Positions 1 to 8,857 are shown, counted from the stretch's first letter. The stretch: 64,000 nucleotides of DNA from an uncultured Clostridia bacterium (GCA_945829235.1 CALZUA010000018.1:1-64000), one strand, 5' to 3'. Notes: a model not told the origin generated them from the letters alone. Numbers and translations: made by a program.

Positions 1-2
1 CT

Positions 3-1790
3 GTTGCTGTTGAGCCGGTAGCGGTTGCTGTCGATGATACTGCGGTTGATGAAGAGCCTGTTGCGGTTGAACCTGCGGCAGTTTCTCTCGATGAAACCGA
101 GGTTGAAGAAAATGTAAAAGAGGTTGAACCAGTGTCCGAAGAGCCCACTAAAGAACCCGTTGCCGAGGAAACACCCGACGCAACGGAAATCGATGACTTT
201 ATCCCCGAGGAAATGGGCTTTATCGCAGAATCTACTCCCGTTTCCGAGCAAACAAAGGAACCTGAAAATGCTCCTGCGGCGGTTGCCACGGCAACAAGAC
301 AGCCTGTCGAGGATATGGATTTCAGACGCCCCCGCAGACCCGAAGACACCCAGCAAAAAACCGACGAGGAAACCCCCAAGGGCAATCTCGTCTACTGCAG
401 AACCTGCGGTCAGGATATGTACGATACCGAAAAATTCTGCAAAAACTGCGGTGCTACATACAAGGGCGCGTATGTTCCCCCGAAATCCGCTCCCTCAAAG
501 GGTGAGAGCAAGTCTGCCGTTTTGGTATTCGGAAAAATCCCGCTCGCAAAGTTTAACGTAATTTTGGGCGGTGTTGTCGCCGCAACATTGGCGGTTTTAT
601 TCCTCGTTCAGCCGTGGAGAAAACCCACCTCCAATCCTCCCATCGGCGGCGAATCCCAGAGCACCTCGTCAAGCATCATCACGCCTTCCGAGAGTAGCTC
701 ATCCACAAGCTCTGAAAACTCCTCGACAGTTTCGTCGTCATCTGCAAGCTCCACCGAAACGTCTTCCGTTTCGTCAAGCTCCGAAGAACCCTCTTCATCA
801 AGCAGTTCTTCATCTTCGGCTACTTCTTCGTCTTCATCAAAATCTTCGTCCTCGTCAAAGTCTTCGTCCTCATCAAAATCTTCCTCAAGCAAATCCAGCA
901 GTAGCTCTAAGTCCTCATCAAGCTCTTCGACAAATCCGGCTGTAACAACCGATGCAAAGTTGAAATCGCTTGAACAGGACCGCGTAAAAATTATGGACGC
1001 GGCTGAGTTGATAATGGGCGAGGTCGGCAAAATGGAGGCGCTTTCTCAGCACGTTGTTTCCGCTATGAACACGTCCACAGAGAGCAATGAGCAAGCAATC
1101 AAGACGTTCTATACCACAAAGTTTGCCACAAATATGATAAAGAACCTCAGCACCGGAAAATCAGCCGTTGAACGCGCGATATCCTCCGCATCACCCAAAA
1201 ACAGCGAGTTCAGCTCACTTTATACCGCGCTTAAATCGCTTAAATCAAATTACGATTTGTATTATAATTACATATCCTCACCAAACGGCGGTTATTCTTC
1301 GTTCACCAAGAATTGCCAATCGTACATGGCGATGATTAACTCCGGTATAAACAGTCTTAACCTCAGCAAGTTTACCACAAGCTATACAACGGCGTACAAG
1401 AACAGCGCTTATACAGATATGGTAAGCAACGCTGTTTCCGCAGTCAAGAACTGCACAACCCAGCTTTCTCTCCTCCAGAACCAGCTTACAGGTCTTGACT
1501 CGTTTGAGCGCAAGGCGTTCAACACCTTGTCGGCAGATGTTTCCGCGTATGCATCGGCGGTTAGCTACTCAATGAGAGCAAAAGCGTATACAATGATGCT
1601 CAAAGATGTGTCAAGCAGTTACTCCGGTGCCACAAGGTACGTTGAAACCGCGTATGATACCATTAACACCTTCCTGAAAACCTGCACAAATCTGCCAAAG
1701 ACTTCGTTCTCGACCTTCAACACCAATATCACCAAAACAATCAACAACGCAAAGAGCTTCGCAAACTCCGCGGCTCGCCTTCTTTCTTAA
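3..1790 (+). CDS. zinc-ribbon, Ser-rich single-pass membrane protein (5' end outside the window)
   Basis: The reading frame is open to the left edge, so the start lies outside; 595 codons are visible. The first ~120 codons are acidic and rich in Pro, Val and Glu. A zinc ribbon follows near nt 396-455 (two CxxC pairs, CRTC and CKNC). A single membrane helix lies near nt 546-615, then a ~95-residue linker that is almost all Ser (nt ~645-940), then a ~280-residue helical, Ser/Asn/Thr-rich domain I do not recognise. The layout suggests a cytoplasmic zinc ribbon and an exported helical domain on a flexible stalk. Function is unknown. The gene ends at a triple hairpin array. Confidence 0.8.
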   Translation, partial: VAVEPVAVAVDDTAVDEEPVAVEPAAVSLDETEVEENVKEVEPVSEEPTKEPVAEETPDATEIDDFIPEEMGFIAESTPVSEQTKEPENAPAAVATATRQPVEDMDFRRPRRPEDTQQKTDEETPKGNLVYCRTCGQDMYDTEKFCKNCGATYKGAYVPPKSAPSKGESKSAVLVFGKIPLAKFNVILGGVVAATLAVLFLVQPWRKPTSNPPIGGESQSTSSSIITPSESSSSTSSENSSTVSSSSASSTETSSVSSSSEEPSSSSSSSSSATSSSSSKSSSSSKSSSSSKSSSSKSSSSSKSSSSSSTNPAVTTDAKLKSLEQDRVKIMDAAELIMGEVGKMEALSQHVVSAMNTSTESNEQAIKTFYTTKFATNMIKNLSTGKSAVERAISSASPKNSEFSSLYTALKSLKSNYDLYYNYISSPNGGYSSFTKNCQSYMAMINSGINSLNLSKFTTSYTTAYKNSAYTDMVSNAVSAVKNCTTQLSLLQNQLTGLDSFERKAFNTLSADVSAYASAVSYSMRAKAYTMMLKDVSSSYSGATRYVETAYDTINTFLKTCTNLPKTSFSTFNTNITKTINNAKSFANSAARLLS

Positions 1791-1795
1791 CAAAC

Positions 1796-1934
1796 AAATC
1801 CCGCTCTGATAAAGGGCGGGATTTTTTGCATAAGTTTGTCCGGCAAGCAAACCCGCTCTTAATAGGGAGCGGGATTTTGCACACGTTTGTCCGACAAGCA
1901 AACCCGCTCTGCTAAAGGGCGGGTTAGTTTTGCT
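1796..1934. repeat. three tandem ~50-bp hairpin units
   Basis: Three imperfect copies of one unit lie head to tail, starting near 1796, 1849 and 1900. Each has a CCCGCTC-type hairpin followed by T residues and, in the first two, the sequence GTTTGTCCGNCAAGCA. The arms are 1800-1807/1813-1820, 1852-1858/1867-1873 and 1901-1907/1919-1925. The third hairpin covers the stop codon of the leftward metallopeptidase gene. The array probably terminates both convergent genes. Confidence 0.75.
1800..1827 (+). terminator. intrinsic terminator of the zinc-ribbon gene
   Basis: An 8-bp stem (CCCGCTCT with AGGGCGGG, one G.T pair) and a 5-base loop are followed by ATTTTTT, 10 nt after the stop codon. It is the first unit of the triple array and has the best T tract. 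Confidence 0.8.
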
Positions 1935-2616
1935 TCAAAACGGAGTTGTGGGCGTAATAATCGGGGTAGATTTCAAGCAGAAATCTGTAAAAATTATTCG
2001 AGTGGTCGTGGTGCCAATAGTGCGCGTATTCGTGGTAAAACACCGACAAAATTGTTTCTCGCGGAAAAGCGGCAAGGCGGCTGTTTATCGAGATGTGACC
2101 GCGCGTGTACGAACAACTCCCCCAGCGCGATTTCATATCCTTAATTGAGATGCGCGTAGGCGGCGGTGTCAAGCCCTTTTCGCGCAAATGCTCGCGAACC
2201 TCGCTGTCTAGCTCCCGACAAAGCACCGCAAACCGCGTTAACACGGCTTGTTCGCGCAGTTGCGCTATGTAATCCTCATCGGCGCTTTTGGTGAACACAC
2301 GGCACTCGTTGTCATCAATCACGGCAATTTCCCGCGAATTTTCGATAACCCTCACGGGATAATCCCGCCCCAGATATCGCACAATACGAGCATTTTTGTT
2401 GTTCTCACGAGCACGTTTTTGGATTTGCTCGAATGCTTTGAGGAAAAAATCCGCGCGTTGAACGAGAAAATCCTCGATTTGCTTGACGGAAACGCCGGAA
2501 TTTGCCGAAACCGCAACAATACCGTCCTCGCGCGCACGAAAATTTATGTTTTTCACGCGTTTTCGCGTCAATTCGTAGGAAATCTCACGACCGTCGGGCA
2601 ACCTGACAGTTTTCAT
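1924..2616 (-). CDS. YgjP-type (DUF45) zinc metallopeptidase-like protein
   Basis: The 230-residue protein carries HEYAH near residue 196 followed by a third His six residues on (HSNNF), preceded by the family signature MKSRWGSCS near 163. This is the YgjP/SprT-like M48-related fold, in which two His and a third downstream His bind zinc and Glu is catalytic. Substrates of bacterial members are poorly known. A GTG directly precedes the ATG, so the start may be one codon earlier (2619). The gene begins 9 nt after the stop of a 58-codon gene and has no clear ribosome-binding site, suggesting translational coupling. Confidence 0.85.
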   Translation of the reverse strand: MKTVRLPDGREISYELTRKRVKNINFRAREDGIVAVSANSGVSVKQIEDFLVQRADFFLKAFEQIQKRARENNKNARIVRYLGRDYPVRVIENSREIAVIDDNECRVFTKSADEDYIAQLREQAVLTRFAVLCRELDSEVREHLREKGLTPPPTRISIKDMKSRWGSCSYTRGHISINSRLAAFPRETILSVFYHEYAHYWHHDHSNNFYRFLLEIYPDYYAHNSVLKQN

Positions 2617-2625
2617 CACAAACTA

Positions 2626-2802
2626 TCAGTGCCAGCCGCACTCGTCATAATCCTTCCACTTTTCGTTGTAGCGAACTTCATCGGCGAGCTTCAGGCAAAT
2701 GTACGCAACAGCCGACGCAACAACAATTACCGCGCTGATAATCGGCACAACAACCTTTGCTGTAGGACCAAAATTCTCTTTTGCTTCTTTCAGAACTTTC
2801 AT
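2626..2802 (-). CDS. 58-residue single-pass membrane protein
   Basis: A short gene starts with ATG at 2802 behind a strong site (AAAGGAG, 5 nt spacing). The product is MKVLKEAKENF, then a hydrophobic helix at about residues 17-37, then a charged, aromatic tail ending YDECGWH. No family is recognised. It is the first gene of a two-gene unit with the metallopeptidase and sits about 35 nt below a perfect sigma-A promoter. A role in membrane tethering or control of the peptidase is only a guess from position. Confidence 0.75.
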   Translation of the reverse strand: MKVLKEAKENFGPTAKVVVPIISAVIVVASAVAYICLKLADEVRYNEKWKDYDECGWH

Positions 2803-2836
2803 AAAAATCTCCTTTCGGATAACTCATTCTATTCTT

Positions 2837-2865
2837 ATTATACCACTGTTTGAGTAATATGTCAA
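2837..2865 (-). promoter_or_regulatory. consensus sigma-A promoter
   Basis: Read leftward: TTGACA (2860-2865), a 17-nt spacer, TATAAT (2837-2842). Both hexamers match the consensus perfectly. It drives the 58-residue protein and metallopeptidase genes. Confidence 0.9.
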
Positions 2866-2885
2866 GCACGGCTTTTCGACAACGC

Positions 2886-3719
2886 TCAATCCCCGAGCAC
2901 CGCCGCGTAAATTTCGCGCTTTGATACGCCGGTGATTTTTGCCGCTTCTTTGCAAGCGTCCGAGGTTTTCGCGCCCTCCTCAATCAGCTTTTTTGCAACC
3001 GCCGCCGCTTCTTCAACCGAAAAACTCTGCTTCTCGGGCGGCTTCCCCTCGATTACGATAACGTACTCGCCGCGCGGCTCGTTTTCCTCATAATGCGCCA
3101 AAAGTTCAGCGAGAGTGCCGCGGAGCGTTTCTTCGTGCATTTTCGTGAGTTCGCGGCAAAGCGCGGCGTTTCGCTCCGCTCCGAGAACCTCCGCCAAGTC
3201 GCCGAGCGTTGACTTCAGCTTGTGCGGCGCTTCGTAAAAAACAAGCGCGTGCGGGAGATTTTTCACTTCGTCAAGCCGCTCGAAACGCTCCTTTTTCTCA
3301 ACGGGCAAAAATCCCTCAAAGGTAAACCGCGCCGCTTCAAGTCCGCTCAAGGCAACCGCGCAAACAGCCGCGTTCGCGCCGGGGATAACCTCAACGGGTA
3401 TATCCAGCTCGTAGCACTTCTTCACCAGAATATACCCCGGGTCGGAAACGCACGGCATTCCCGCGTCCGACACCAGCGCGATGTTTTTCCCGTCAAGCAA
3501 AAGCGCGATGATTTTCTCGCTCTTTTCAAGCTCCTTCGGCTTGTAGTACGACAAAAGCGGCTTTTTGATATCGAATTTCCCGAGCAGTTTCGCCGTAACA
3601 CGCGTGTCCTCGCAAGCGATGTAATCGGCATTTCTGAGCGTTTCCTCGCCGCGCGGGCTGAAATCCGAAAAATTCCCTATCGGCGTTCCAACAACCGACA
3701 GTTTCCCAAAATCACTCAT
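2886..3719 (-). CDS. rsmI: 16S rRNA (cytidine1402-2'-O)-methyltransferase RsmI
   Basis: A 277-residue member of the tetrapyrrole-methylase superfamily with the RsmI signatures VVGTPIGNFSDFS at the N terminus, ACEDTR near residue 36 and VSDAGMPCVSDPG near 83. It uses S-adenosylmethionine to methylate the 2'-O of C1402 in the decoding centre of 16S rRNA. The C terminus has the helical DUF-type tail that ends in KREIYAAVLG. Its ATG overlaps the end of the upstream TrmN6-like gene by 8 nt, so the two RNA methyltransferases are coupled, as in many Firmicutes. Confidence 0.96.
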   Translation of the reverse strand: MSDFGKLSVVGTPIGNFSDFSPRGEETLRNADYIACEDTRVTAKLLGKFDIKKPLLSYYKPKELEKSEKIIALLLDGKNIALVSDAGMPCVSDPGYILVKKCYELDIPVEVIPGANAAVCAVALSGLEAARFTFEGFLPVEKKERFERLDEVKNLPHALVFYEAPHKLKSTLGDLAEVLGAERNAALCRELTKMHEETLRGTLAELLAHYEENEPRGEYVIVIEGKPPEKQSFSVEEAAAVAKKLIEEGAKTSDACKEAAKITGVSKREIYAAVLGD

Positions 3720-4419
3720 AAATCCTCGCGTAGTCCTCCGTGTAGGTCAAATCATCGTTGCGCAGAACAAACGGCTTTTCGATAACCATTCCCGATGCCG
3801 CGCCCTTTTTCCCACTCACGAGAATAAGCCACGGCTTTTCGCGCACGGTGTTTTGTACAAAGGTCAACTGCTTCGGCTCGATACCGCTTTCCCGCATTGC
3901 ACAAATCACGTCCGCAAGCCGCTCGGGACGGTGACACATTTTAAGCAAGCCGCCGTATTTCAACAGCCTTGCCGCCGCCCTGCACACATCGTTGATGTTG
4001 CACATAAGCTCGTGCCGCGCAATCGCCTGAGCTTTCGACAGCCGCTCCGCGCCCGAACCGTCCGTCATATAAGGCGGGTTCACGGTCACGATGTCCGCGC
4101 ACTCAAACGTTATCCGGTCCTGCGAAAGCTCCCGTAAATCGCATAAAATCGGTGAAATCTTGTCCGTGAGATTGTTCTCGGAAATGGTCATTTTGAGCAA
4201 CTCAATCGCTTCGCTCTGAATATCAATCGCGTAGATTTTCGCGGGAGGCGTGTTCTTGCAGAAAATCAGCGGTATTATCCCGCAACCCGTGCAAAGGTCA
4301 ACAACAACGTTGTCGCGGCGCACATTCGCGTACTTCGCGAGCAAAAACGCGTCCGTGCCAAAGCGGTGGTCGTCCGACACATACATCTTAATTTTTCCCA
4401 AATCAAAGGTTTCGTACAT
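3712..4419 (-). CDS. tRNA1(Val) (adenine37-N6)-methyltransferase family protein
   Basis: The 235-residue protein has a Rossmann methyltransferase domain with motif I DLCTGCGIIPL (41-51) and the amino-methyltransferase motif NPPY (114-117), which holds the target amino group. This matches the YfiC/TrmN6 (YabB in Bacillus) family that modifies A37 of tRNA. The start is an ATG behind GGGTGAAAAG. It lies directly upstream of rsmI with an overlap, the usual order in Firmicutes. The exact tRNA target cannot be read from the sequence. Confidence 0.9.
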   Translation of the reverse strand: MYETFDLGKIKMYVSDDHRFGTDAFLLAKYANVRRDNVVVDLCTGCGIIPLIFCKNTPPAKIYAIDIQSEAIELLKMTISENNLTDKISPILCDLRELSQDRITFECADIVTVNPPYMTDGSGAERLSKAQAIARHELMCNINDVCRAAARLLKYGGLLKMCHRPERLADVICAMRESGIEPKQLTFVQNTVREKPWLILVSGKKGAASGMVIEKPFVLRNDDLTYTEDYARIYE

Positions 4420-4459
4420 CTTTTCACCCGTTAAGTTTTGTTAGTTCGTTGGTCTATCG

Positions 4460-4563
4460 TTAGTTCCGTACGCTTTTCCCGATAACGGCTTGCGCGGTTG
4501 CACCCGCAGAAATTCCCGTTGTCGAGAACGCTGTTACCGCGTAAACAAGCGCATTGCAACTCG
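4460..4563 (-). pseudogene. partial echo of the trkH pore segment
   Basis: Nt 4476-4560 match nt 4716-4800 inside the neighbouring trkH at roughly 80% identity, 240 bp away and on the same strand. Translated, the echo reads AVTAFSTTGISAGATAQA, against AVSAFSTTGLSAGATAQA in trkH, and runs to a TAA at 4460. There is no start site. It lies after the trkH stop codon (4585). It looks like a remnant of a tandem paralogue or a segmental duplication. Confidence 0.75.
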
Positions 4564-4584
4564 CCGTCACGCTTCGCCCGCTCG

Positions 4585-5952
4585 TTAACCTATCAAGATA
4601 TCGCCCTCGGGAACCACGATGTTCTTGCGATTTTGCGTGTTCATCACAAGCGACATTATCACGGAAACCGGTCCCACGCGTCCTAGGAACATCGTCACTA
4701 TCAGCACGCATTTTCCGAGGAAGCCTGCCTGCGCGGTTGCACCCGCAGAAAGTCCCGTTGTCGAGAACGCCGAAACCGCGTCAAACAGGCACTGCACCGC
4801 GCCCGAACCCGCGCCCGCGTCGCTCGGCATCGAGAAATACAGTGCCGAGAAGCAGATTCCAACCGCCGTCATCGACAGCGCCAGCGTTACCACTGTTCGA
4901 TAAATAACCAGCTTGTTCAGCTTGTGACGGAAAAGCTCAACGTCATTTTTGTTGCGTATGTAGGACACAACCGTCACTATCACAACCATCAGCGTCGTGA
5001 CCTTAACACCGCCGCCCGTTGAACCGGGAGCCGCTCCCACGAACATCAAAAGTATCGTTCCCAACTGCGAGAACTCCGACATATCGCCCATTGATATGCT
5101 GTCAAAGCCCGCCGTTCTTGTTGTTACCGAGGAGAAAAACGCGTTCAGCACCTTTTCGCCAAAGCTCATATTCCCGAGAGTTTTCGGGTTGTTCCACTCG
5201 GCGAACAGGAAAAACAGCGTTCCCGCGAGAATCAGCGCGCCCGTCATCACAAGAACCGTTCTCGTGTGAAGCGACAGCTTTTTGCTCTCGCGAAACGTAA
5301 GGAAGTTCTCCCACACGATAAATCCAAGTCCGCCGAGAATTATCAGCATCGCTATCGTTATCAGCACCGCCGGATTATCCTGAAACGAAATCAGGCTCGA
5401 AAACTCGCCTTCCATTCCCGCAAGGTCAAAACCCGCGTTGCAGAAAGCGGTTATGCTCATAAAAACCGCCATCCAAATGCCGTACCCGCCGTATTTCGGG
5501 AATAACGCAAACGACATTATCAGCGCGCCCGTTGCCTCGAATATCAGCGAATATTTTACAATTCGTATGAAGATTTTTCTGCCGTTCTGGAAACTGCTCT
5601 CGGTCAAGTCCTCGGACGCGCTTTTCAGCGTGCGAAAGCCGAGCTTTTTACCCATAGCAACGTTGAAGAACGTGATTAACGTCACAAATCCCAAACCGCC
5701 AACCTGAATTAACAGCGCAATCACAATCTGCCCGAAAATCGACCAGTAAGCCCATGTGTCCACAACAACAAGTCCGGTTACGCACGCCGCTGAGGTTGCC
5801 GTGAAAAGGCAGTCGAAAATCGAGGTGAATTTTCCCGCTTTCGATGCCGCCGGTAAGCAGAGCAACAGCGTCCCGACCGCTATTATTATCAAAAATCCCA
5901 GCACGAGTGTTCTCGCGGGAGATTCGCGTTTTGCCTTCTTGAATACAGGCAT
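4585..5952 (-). CDS. TrkH/KtrB-family potassium uptake channel subunit
   Basis: A 455-residue polytopic protein with the four pore-loop repeats of the Trk/Ktr superfamily: TGLVVVDT, FCNAGFDLAG, TTRTAGFDSI and FSTTGLSAGA. Each carries the Gly that forms the potassium filter. Length and sequence fit KtrB/TrkH, which works with a cytoplasmic RCK subunit (KtrA/TrkA). No such partner gene is in this window. The start is ATG behind AAGAGTGATAAA. Upstream, 17 nt away, ends a GT-C-like membrane protein gene. A diverged echo of its fourth pore region lies just downstream. Confidence 0.93.
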   Translation of the reverse strand: MPVFKKAKRESPARTLVLGFLIIIAVGTLLLCLPAASKAGKFTSIFDCLFTATSAACVTGLVVVDTWAYWSIFGQIVIALLIQVGGLGFVTLITFFNVAMGKKLGFRTLKSASEDLTESSFQNGRKIFIRIVKYSLIFEATGALIMSFALFPKYGGYGIWMAVFMSITAFCNAGFDLAGMEGEFSSLISFQDNPAVLITIAMLIILGGLGFIVWENFLTFRESKKLSLHTRTVLVMTGALILAGTLFFLFAEWNNPKTLGNMSFGEKVLNAFFSSVTTRTAGFDSISMGDMSEFSQLGTILLMFVGAAPGSTGGGVKVTTLMVVIVTVVSYIRNKNDVELFRHKLNKLVIYRTVVTLALSMTAVGICFSALYFSMPSDAGAGSGAVQCLFDAVSAFSTTGLSAGATAQAGFLGKCVLIVTMFLGRVGPVSVIMSLVMNTQNRKNIVVPEGDILIG

Positions 5953-5969
5953 TTTATCACTCTTTTCTG

Positions 5970-7802
5970 TTACGAATTACTATTTGCCGCGCTTGATTGC
6001 GGTGAGCCGCCCGCCGATGCCGCGCTGTAACGAATAAAGTCACGCGCACTCTCGCCGTAAGCGTAAACCGTGTACAGGTCTGTTTTTCCGACAATATCAT
6101 AAGAGCCGCCCTCAAACGGCGCTTTTACGCCGCTCTTGACAACCAACAAGCAGGACTCGGGAACCTTGTCGCCCTTTTTGATTATCTTAACCGAAGCGTC
6201 AAGCTTGAGGAACTGAAGCGCCGCTCCAAGCTCCTTGTCGGTTTCGTAGACAATAATCGGCGGTGACTGCGAGTCGTTGTACAACAGCTCGCCGACCTTT
6301 TTATACGGTTCTCGTTCCTCGGCAAAATGCTCGGCGGTTCTCGGAAGATAGGAAAAAGCGGCGTAAGCTGTGTTGTAGATGAGGACACCGAGCATTGTTA
6401 TCGAAACAAAACGTGTGATGTATTTTCTCGCGCAAGAGGTGAACACAATCAGCAAAACAAACACCGAGAAAACGCACGAGGACATTATCACAAAGCTCAT
6501 TCCCGCGGGTTCGGACAAAACGTCCTCGCCGAAACGAAACGGCGTAAGCTCGGGGAGCTTGCCCTGAACTGCCGAAAATGTCGTGCTGTTCGTGAGCCAG
6601 AAGCATAGGCAAGCATAAGCGTAAATTCCCGTGCCGAGAAGCAGTTTTCTGATATCAATCGCGTATCTGAACACAAAAATCAACACGAAAAACAACGCTA
6701 TCGGCGCGACAACCTGCGTGCGCTCTCCTATTCCCACGGAGGTGTTAAGACCGGTGAACGAGATAATCGGGAGAACCGTTGTAAGCGAAAAAACCATCAA
6801 AAACTGGTACAGCGCGAATATCGTCAAACGTATGTTGTACTTGTGCATTGCCGGCTCGTAGACCTTTGTTCCGTTCTCGAGCACGGTTTCCTTGTTCTTG
6901 ATGCCCTCTCTTATCCACGCGAAAATTATTGCCGCGAAAAGTGCCGCCGCAAGCGCGCCCATTCCAAAGCTGTTTGTCATAAACGTGTAGATTTCTCCGA
7001 AAATCCGTTCCAGAGCACCCGAGAAATTCGCCTGAACGTATATCGATTCTTCAACCGAATTTGCCGCTGAACTCATCACCAAAATCCTCGCGAAATGCTC
7101 CGCGACAAACGACAGCGCAAGCGAAAACGCAAACGCGGGTATGTTCATCAGCCTTTCCTTAAAGAAAACACGCGCGATGATTACCGTCAGAATTATCGCC
7201 AAAACCACCGCGATAAGCCCCGCGTTCGCCGCAAATGCAACCGCGCACAAAAATCCCGTGAGTATCGACATCGTGAAGCGTGTGTAGCGGTTTTTCTTGT
7301 CCCACGCCGCAAATACGCACATTATCAAAATCCACACCATCAGGCTTGATATTGCGTCACCCGTGATGAACTTCGAGCCGGTGAGTACCGAAACATACAT
7401 TCCGCACGAGAGCGCCGCCAAGAGCTTTTGCCGAACTCGTTCAACTCCCAGCTTTGTTGCCAGATGATAAGAAATAAGCGGGATAAAGCTCACGATAAGC
7501 GCGTTTACCACAAGCATTGCCTTGTACAAGACGTAGGGGTTGTCGAAAACCAAAAACAGCGGTGTGTACAACAACGACTGAATATAACCGCCCCGCACGC
7601 CGATTTGCCCGAGAGTATCCGCCCAGTTTTTCCCCGAATAAAACGCGGCAATGCCCGCGGCGCTTATTTCCTCGGGGAAAACCGCGGGTAACTCCATACA
7701 CATTGTCATAAGCGCGTTCACGACAACCGAAAAGGCGTAAAGTATGAACATTACGCCCCTGTCGCCGAACGCCGCGTAAAATTGTTCCAGCCGACGCTTC
7801 AT
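5970..7802 (-). CDS. polytopic membrane protein, GT-C-like
   Basis: A 610-residue protein with about 11-13 hydrophobic helices and a short soluble C-terminal domain (~residues 510-595). Early in the chain, after the first helix, ELPAVFPEEIS and a following aromatic stretch (YIQSLLYTPLF) resemble the first external loop of lipid-linked sugar glycosyltransferases (GT39/GT83, GT-C fold), where acidic residues are catalytic. The call rests on topology and this loop only. A polymer or glycolipid modification role is an inference. The gene follows the RING-like gene by 16 nt, so they are probably cotranscribed. Confidence 0.55.
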   Translation of the reverse strand: MKRRLEQFYAAFGDRGVMFILYAFSVVVNALMTMCMELPAVFPEEISAAGIAAFYSGKNWADTLGQIGVRGGYIQSLLYTPLFLVFDNPYVLYKAMLVVNALIVSFIPLISYHLATKLGVERVRQKLLAALSCGMYVSVLTGSKFITGDAISSLMVWILIMCVFAAWDKKNRYTRFTMSILTGFLCAVAFAANAGLIAVVLAIILTVIIARVFFKERLMNIPAFAFSLALSFVAEHFARILVMSSAANSVEESIYVQANFSGALERIFGEIYTFMTNSFGMGALAAALFAAIIFAWIREGIKNKETVLENGTKVYEPAMHKYNIRLTIFALYQFLMVFSLTTVLPIISFTGLNTSVGIGERTQVVAPIALFFVLIFVFRYAIDIRKLLLGTGIYAYACLCFWLTNSTTFSAVQGKLPELTPFRFGEDVLSEPAGMSFVIMSSCVFSVFVLLIVFTSCARKYITRFVSITMLGVLIYNTAYAAFSYLPRTAEHFAEEREPYKKVGELLYNDSQSPPIIVYETDKELGAALQFLKLDASVKIIKKGDKVPESCLLVVKSGVKAPFEGGSYDIVGKTDLYTVYAYGESARDFIRYSAASAGGSPQSSAANSNS

Positions 7803-7818
7803 AAACCCTTTTCCTTTA

Positions 7819-8706
7819 TTATATTACACCAACAGGCGTCTTGAAATATCCCGACAACCACAAAATCGTGCTCACGCAAAGCGCCAGTACCAAACCGCCG
7901 ATAACCGCCCTCAAAATCGACGGTCTGCCCTTTTCGGCAAGCGCCTCGAAATACTCGTCCGACTGCGTGTCACCCTCAAAGCTCCCGCGGAATTTGATTA
8001 TGGTCTTGACCGCGTGTTTATAGTAGAAATAGTCCCCGAACGCGCTCAGAATAACAAGTCCCGCGAGGTTGTACAAATTCAGCAAAAAATACACGTTTTG
8101 ATTTTGGAACAAGGTCGGGAAAAACGACGATATCGCCAGCGGAACTAAGAGCACCAGCGTTGCTATTATCCCGAAAACGTCCATTTTGCGATAGAATTGA
8201 AACACGGGCGCGAGAAATCCCGATGCGAGGTTGAAGAAAACCTTGCGCTTTTTCCCGCCGATATTTGTGCGGAAAATGTCAAACGCTCTGCCGTAGTGAA
8301 AAGCCGAAGTCGCCGCGTAGGAGGTAAGCTCCTTCATACTCACGCCGTCCTCTCCGAGCGCGGGGTCGGTGAGCTTTTTGAGAAAGCTGTTAAAGCCGTC
8401 GTCCGCGTCACCGAACATCGCGGTCATCGGGTCAACATCTTCGGCATTTTGCGAATTTGCGTTATTCTGAGCGTCGATGTTATCGTAAACGCTTGTCTGC
8501 TGTGCGGAAGCAGGCTCGGGTTCATCGGGGAGCCTGCCGTTCCACACAAAACCGCTTTCGTGCAAGTTCTCAAGCCCGCACTTGCCCCTTATCTCATAGC
8601 ACACGCGATGGTGCGGCGTGCCGCAAATCGGGCAGACAACAACGTCCGCTTTATCGTTAAAACGCGCCCTGCATATCGGGCAAAGTTTATTTTCAAATCT
8701 GTTCAT
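7819..8706 (-). CDS. RING-like zinc-finger membrane protein
   Basis: The start chosen is the ATG at 8706, behind AAAGGAATTGCT. The 295-residue protein opens with a RING-like Cys/His cluster: C9-x2-C12, C25-x2-C28, H32, H33, C36, C43. An acidic linker follows (residues ~50-110), then a region with at least three membrane helices at about 180-290. It resembles the prokaryotic RING family (Prok-RING) fused to a DUF-type membrane domain. Function is unknown; a ubiquitin-ligase role should not be assumed. Nothing in the neighbourhood looks like a ubiquitin system. Confidence 0.7.
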   Translation of the reverse strand: MNRFENKLCPICRARFNDKADVVVCPICGTPHHRVCYEIRGKCGLENLHESGFVWNGRLPDEPEPASAQQTSVYDNIDAQNNANSQNAEDVDPMTAMFGDADDGFNSFLKKLTDPALGEDGVSMKELTSYAATSAFHYGRAFDIFRTNIGGKKRKVFFNLASGFLAPVFQFYRKMDVFGIIATLVLLVPLAISSFFPTLFQNQNVYFLLNLYNLAGLVILSAFGDYFYYKHAVKTIIKFRGSFEGDTQSDEYFEALAEKGRPSILRAVIGGLVLALCVSTILWLSGYFKTPVGVI

Positions 8707-8741
8707 AGCAATTCCTTTCACGAATATACTTACTCTATTAT

Positions 8742-8770
8742 ATTATAACACTTTTTGCGTGATTTTTCAA
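8742..8770 (-). promoter_or_regulatory. sigma-A promoter of the RING-like gene
   Basis: Leftward TTGAAA (8765-8770), 17-nt spacer, TATAAT (8742-8747), about 35 nt upstream of the ATG at 8706. Confidence 0.88.
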
Positions 8771-8857
8771 CCTAAATATTGTGTTCTTTTTATGAAAAAT
8801 TGCCGCGGCGTTATTTTATCCGAGAACTTTTTCTTCACGAAAGTAAAATTTTACAAC

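Noticed and set aside
608-1030. 140-codon Asp/Glu-rich reading frame opposite the Ser-rich stalk
   Set aside because: It is the antisense image of the repeated Ser codons; no ribosome-binding site or promoter fits.
7800-8700. Ubiquitin-like system around the RING protein
   Set aside because: There are no E1, E2, deubiquitinase or ubiquitin-like genes near it.
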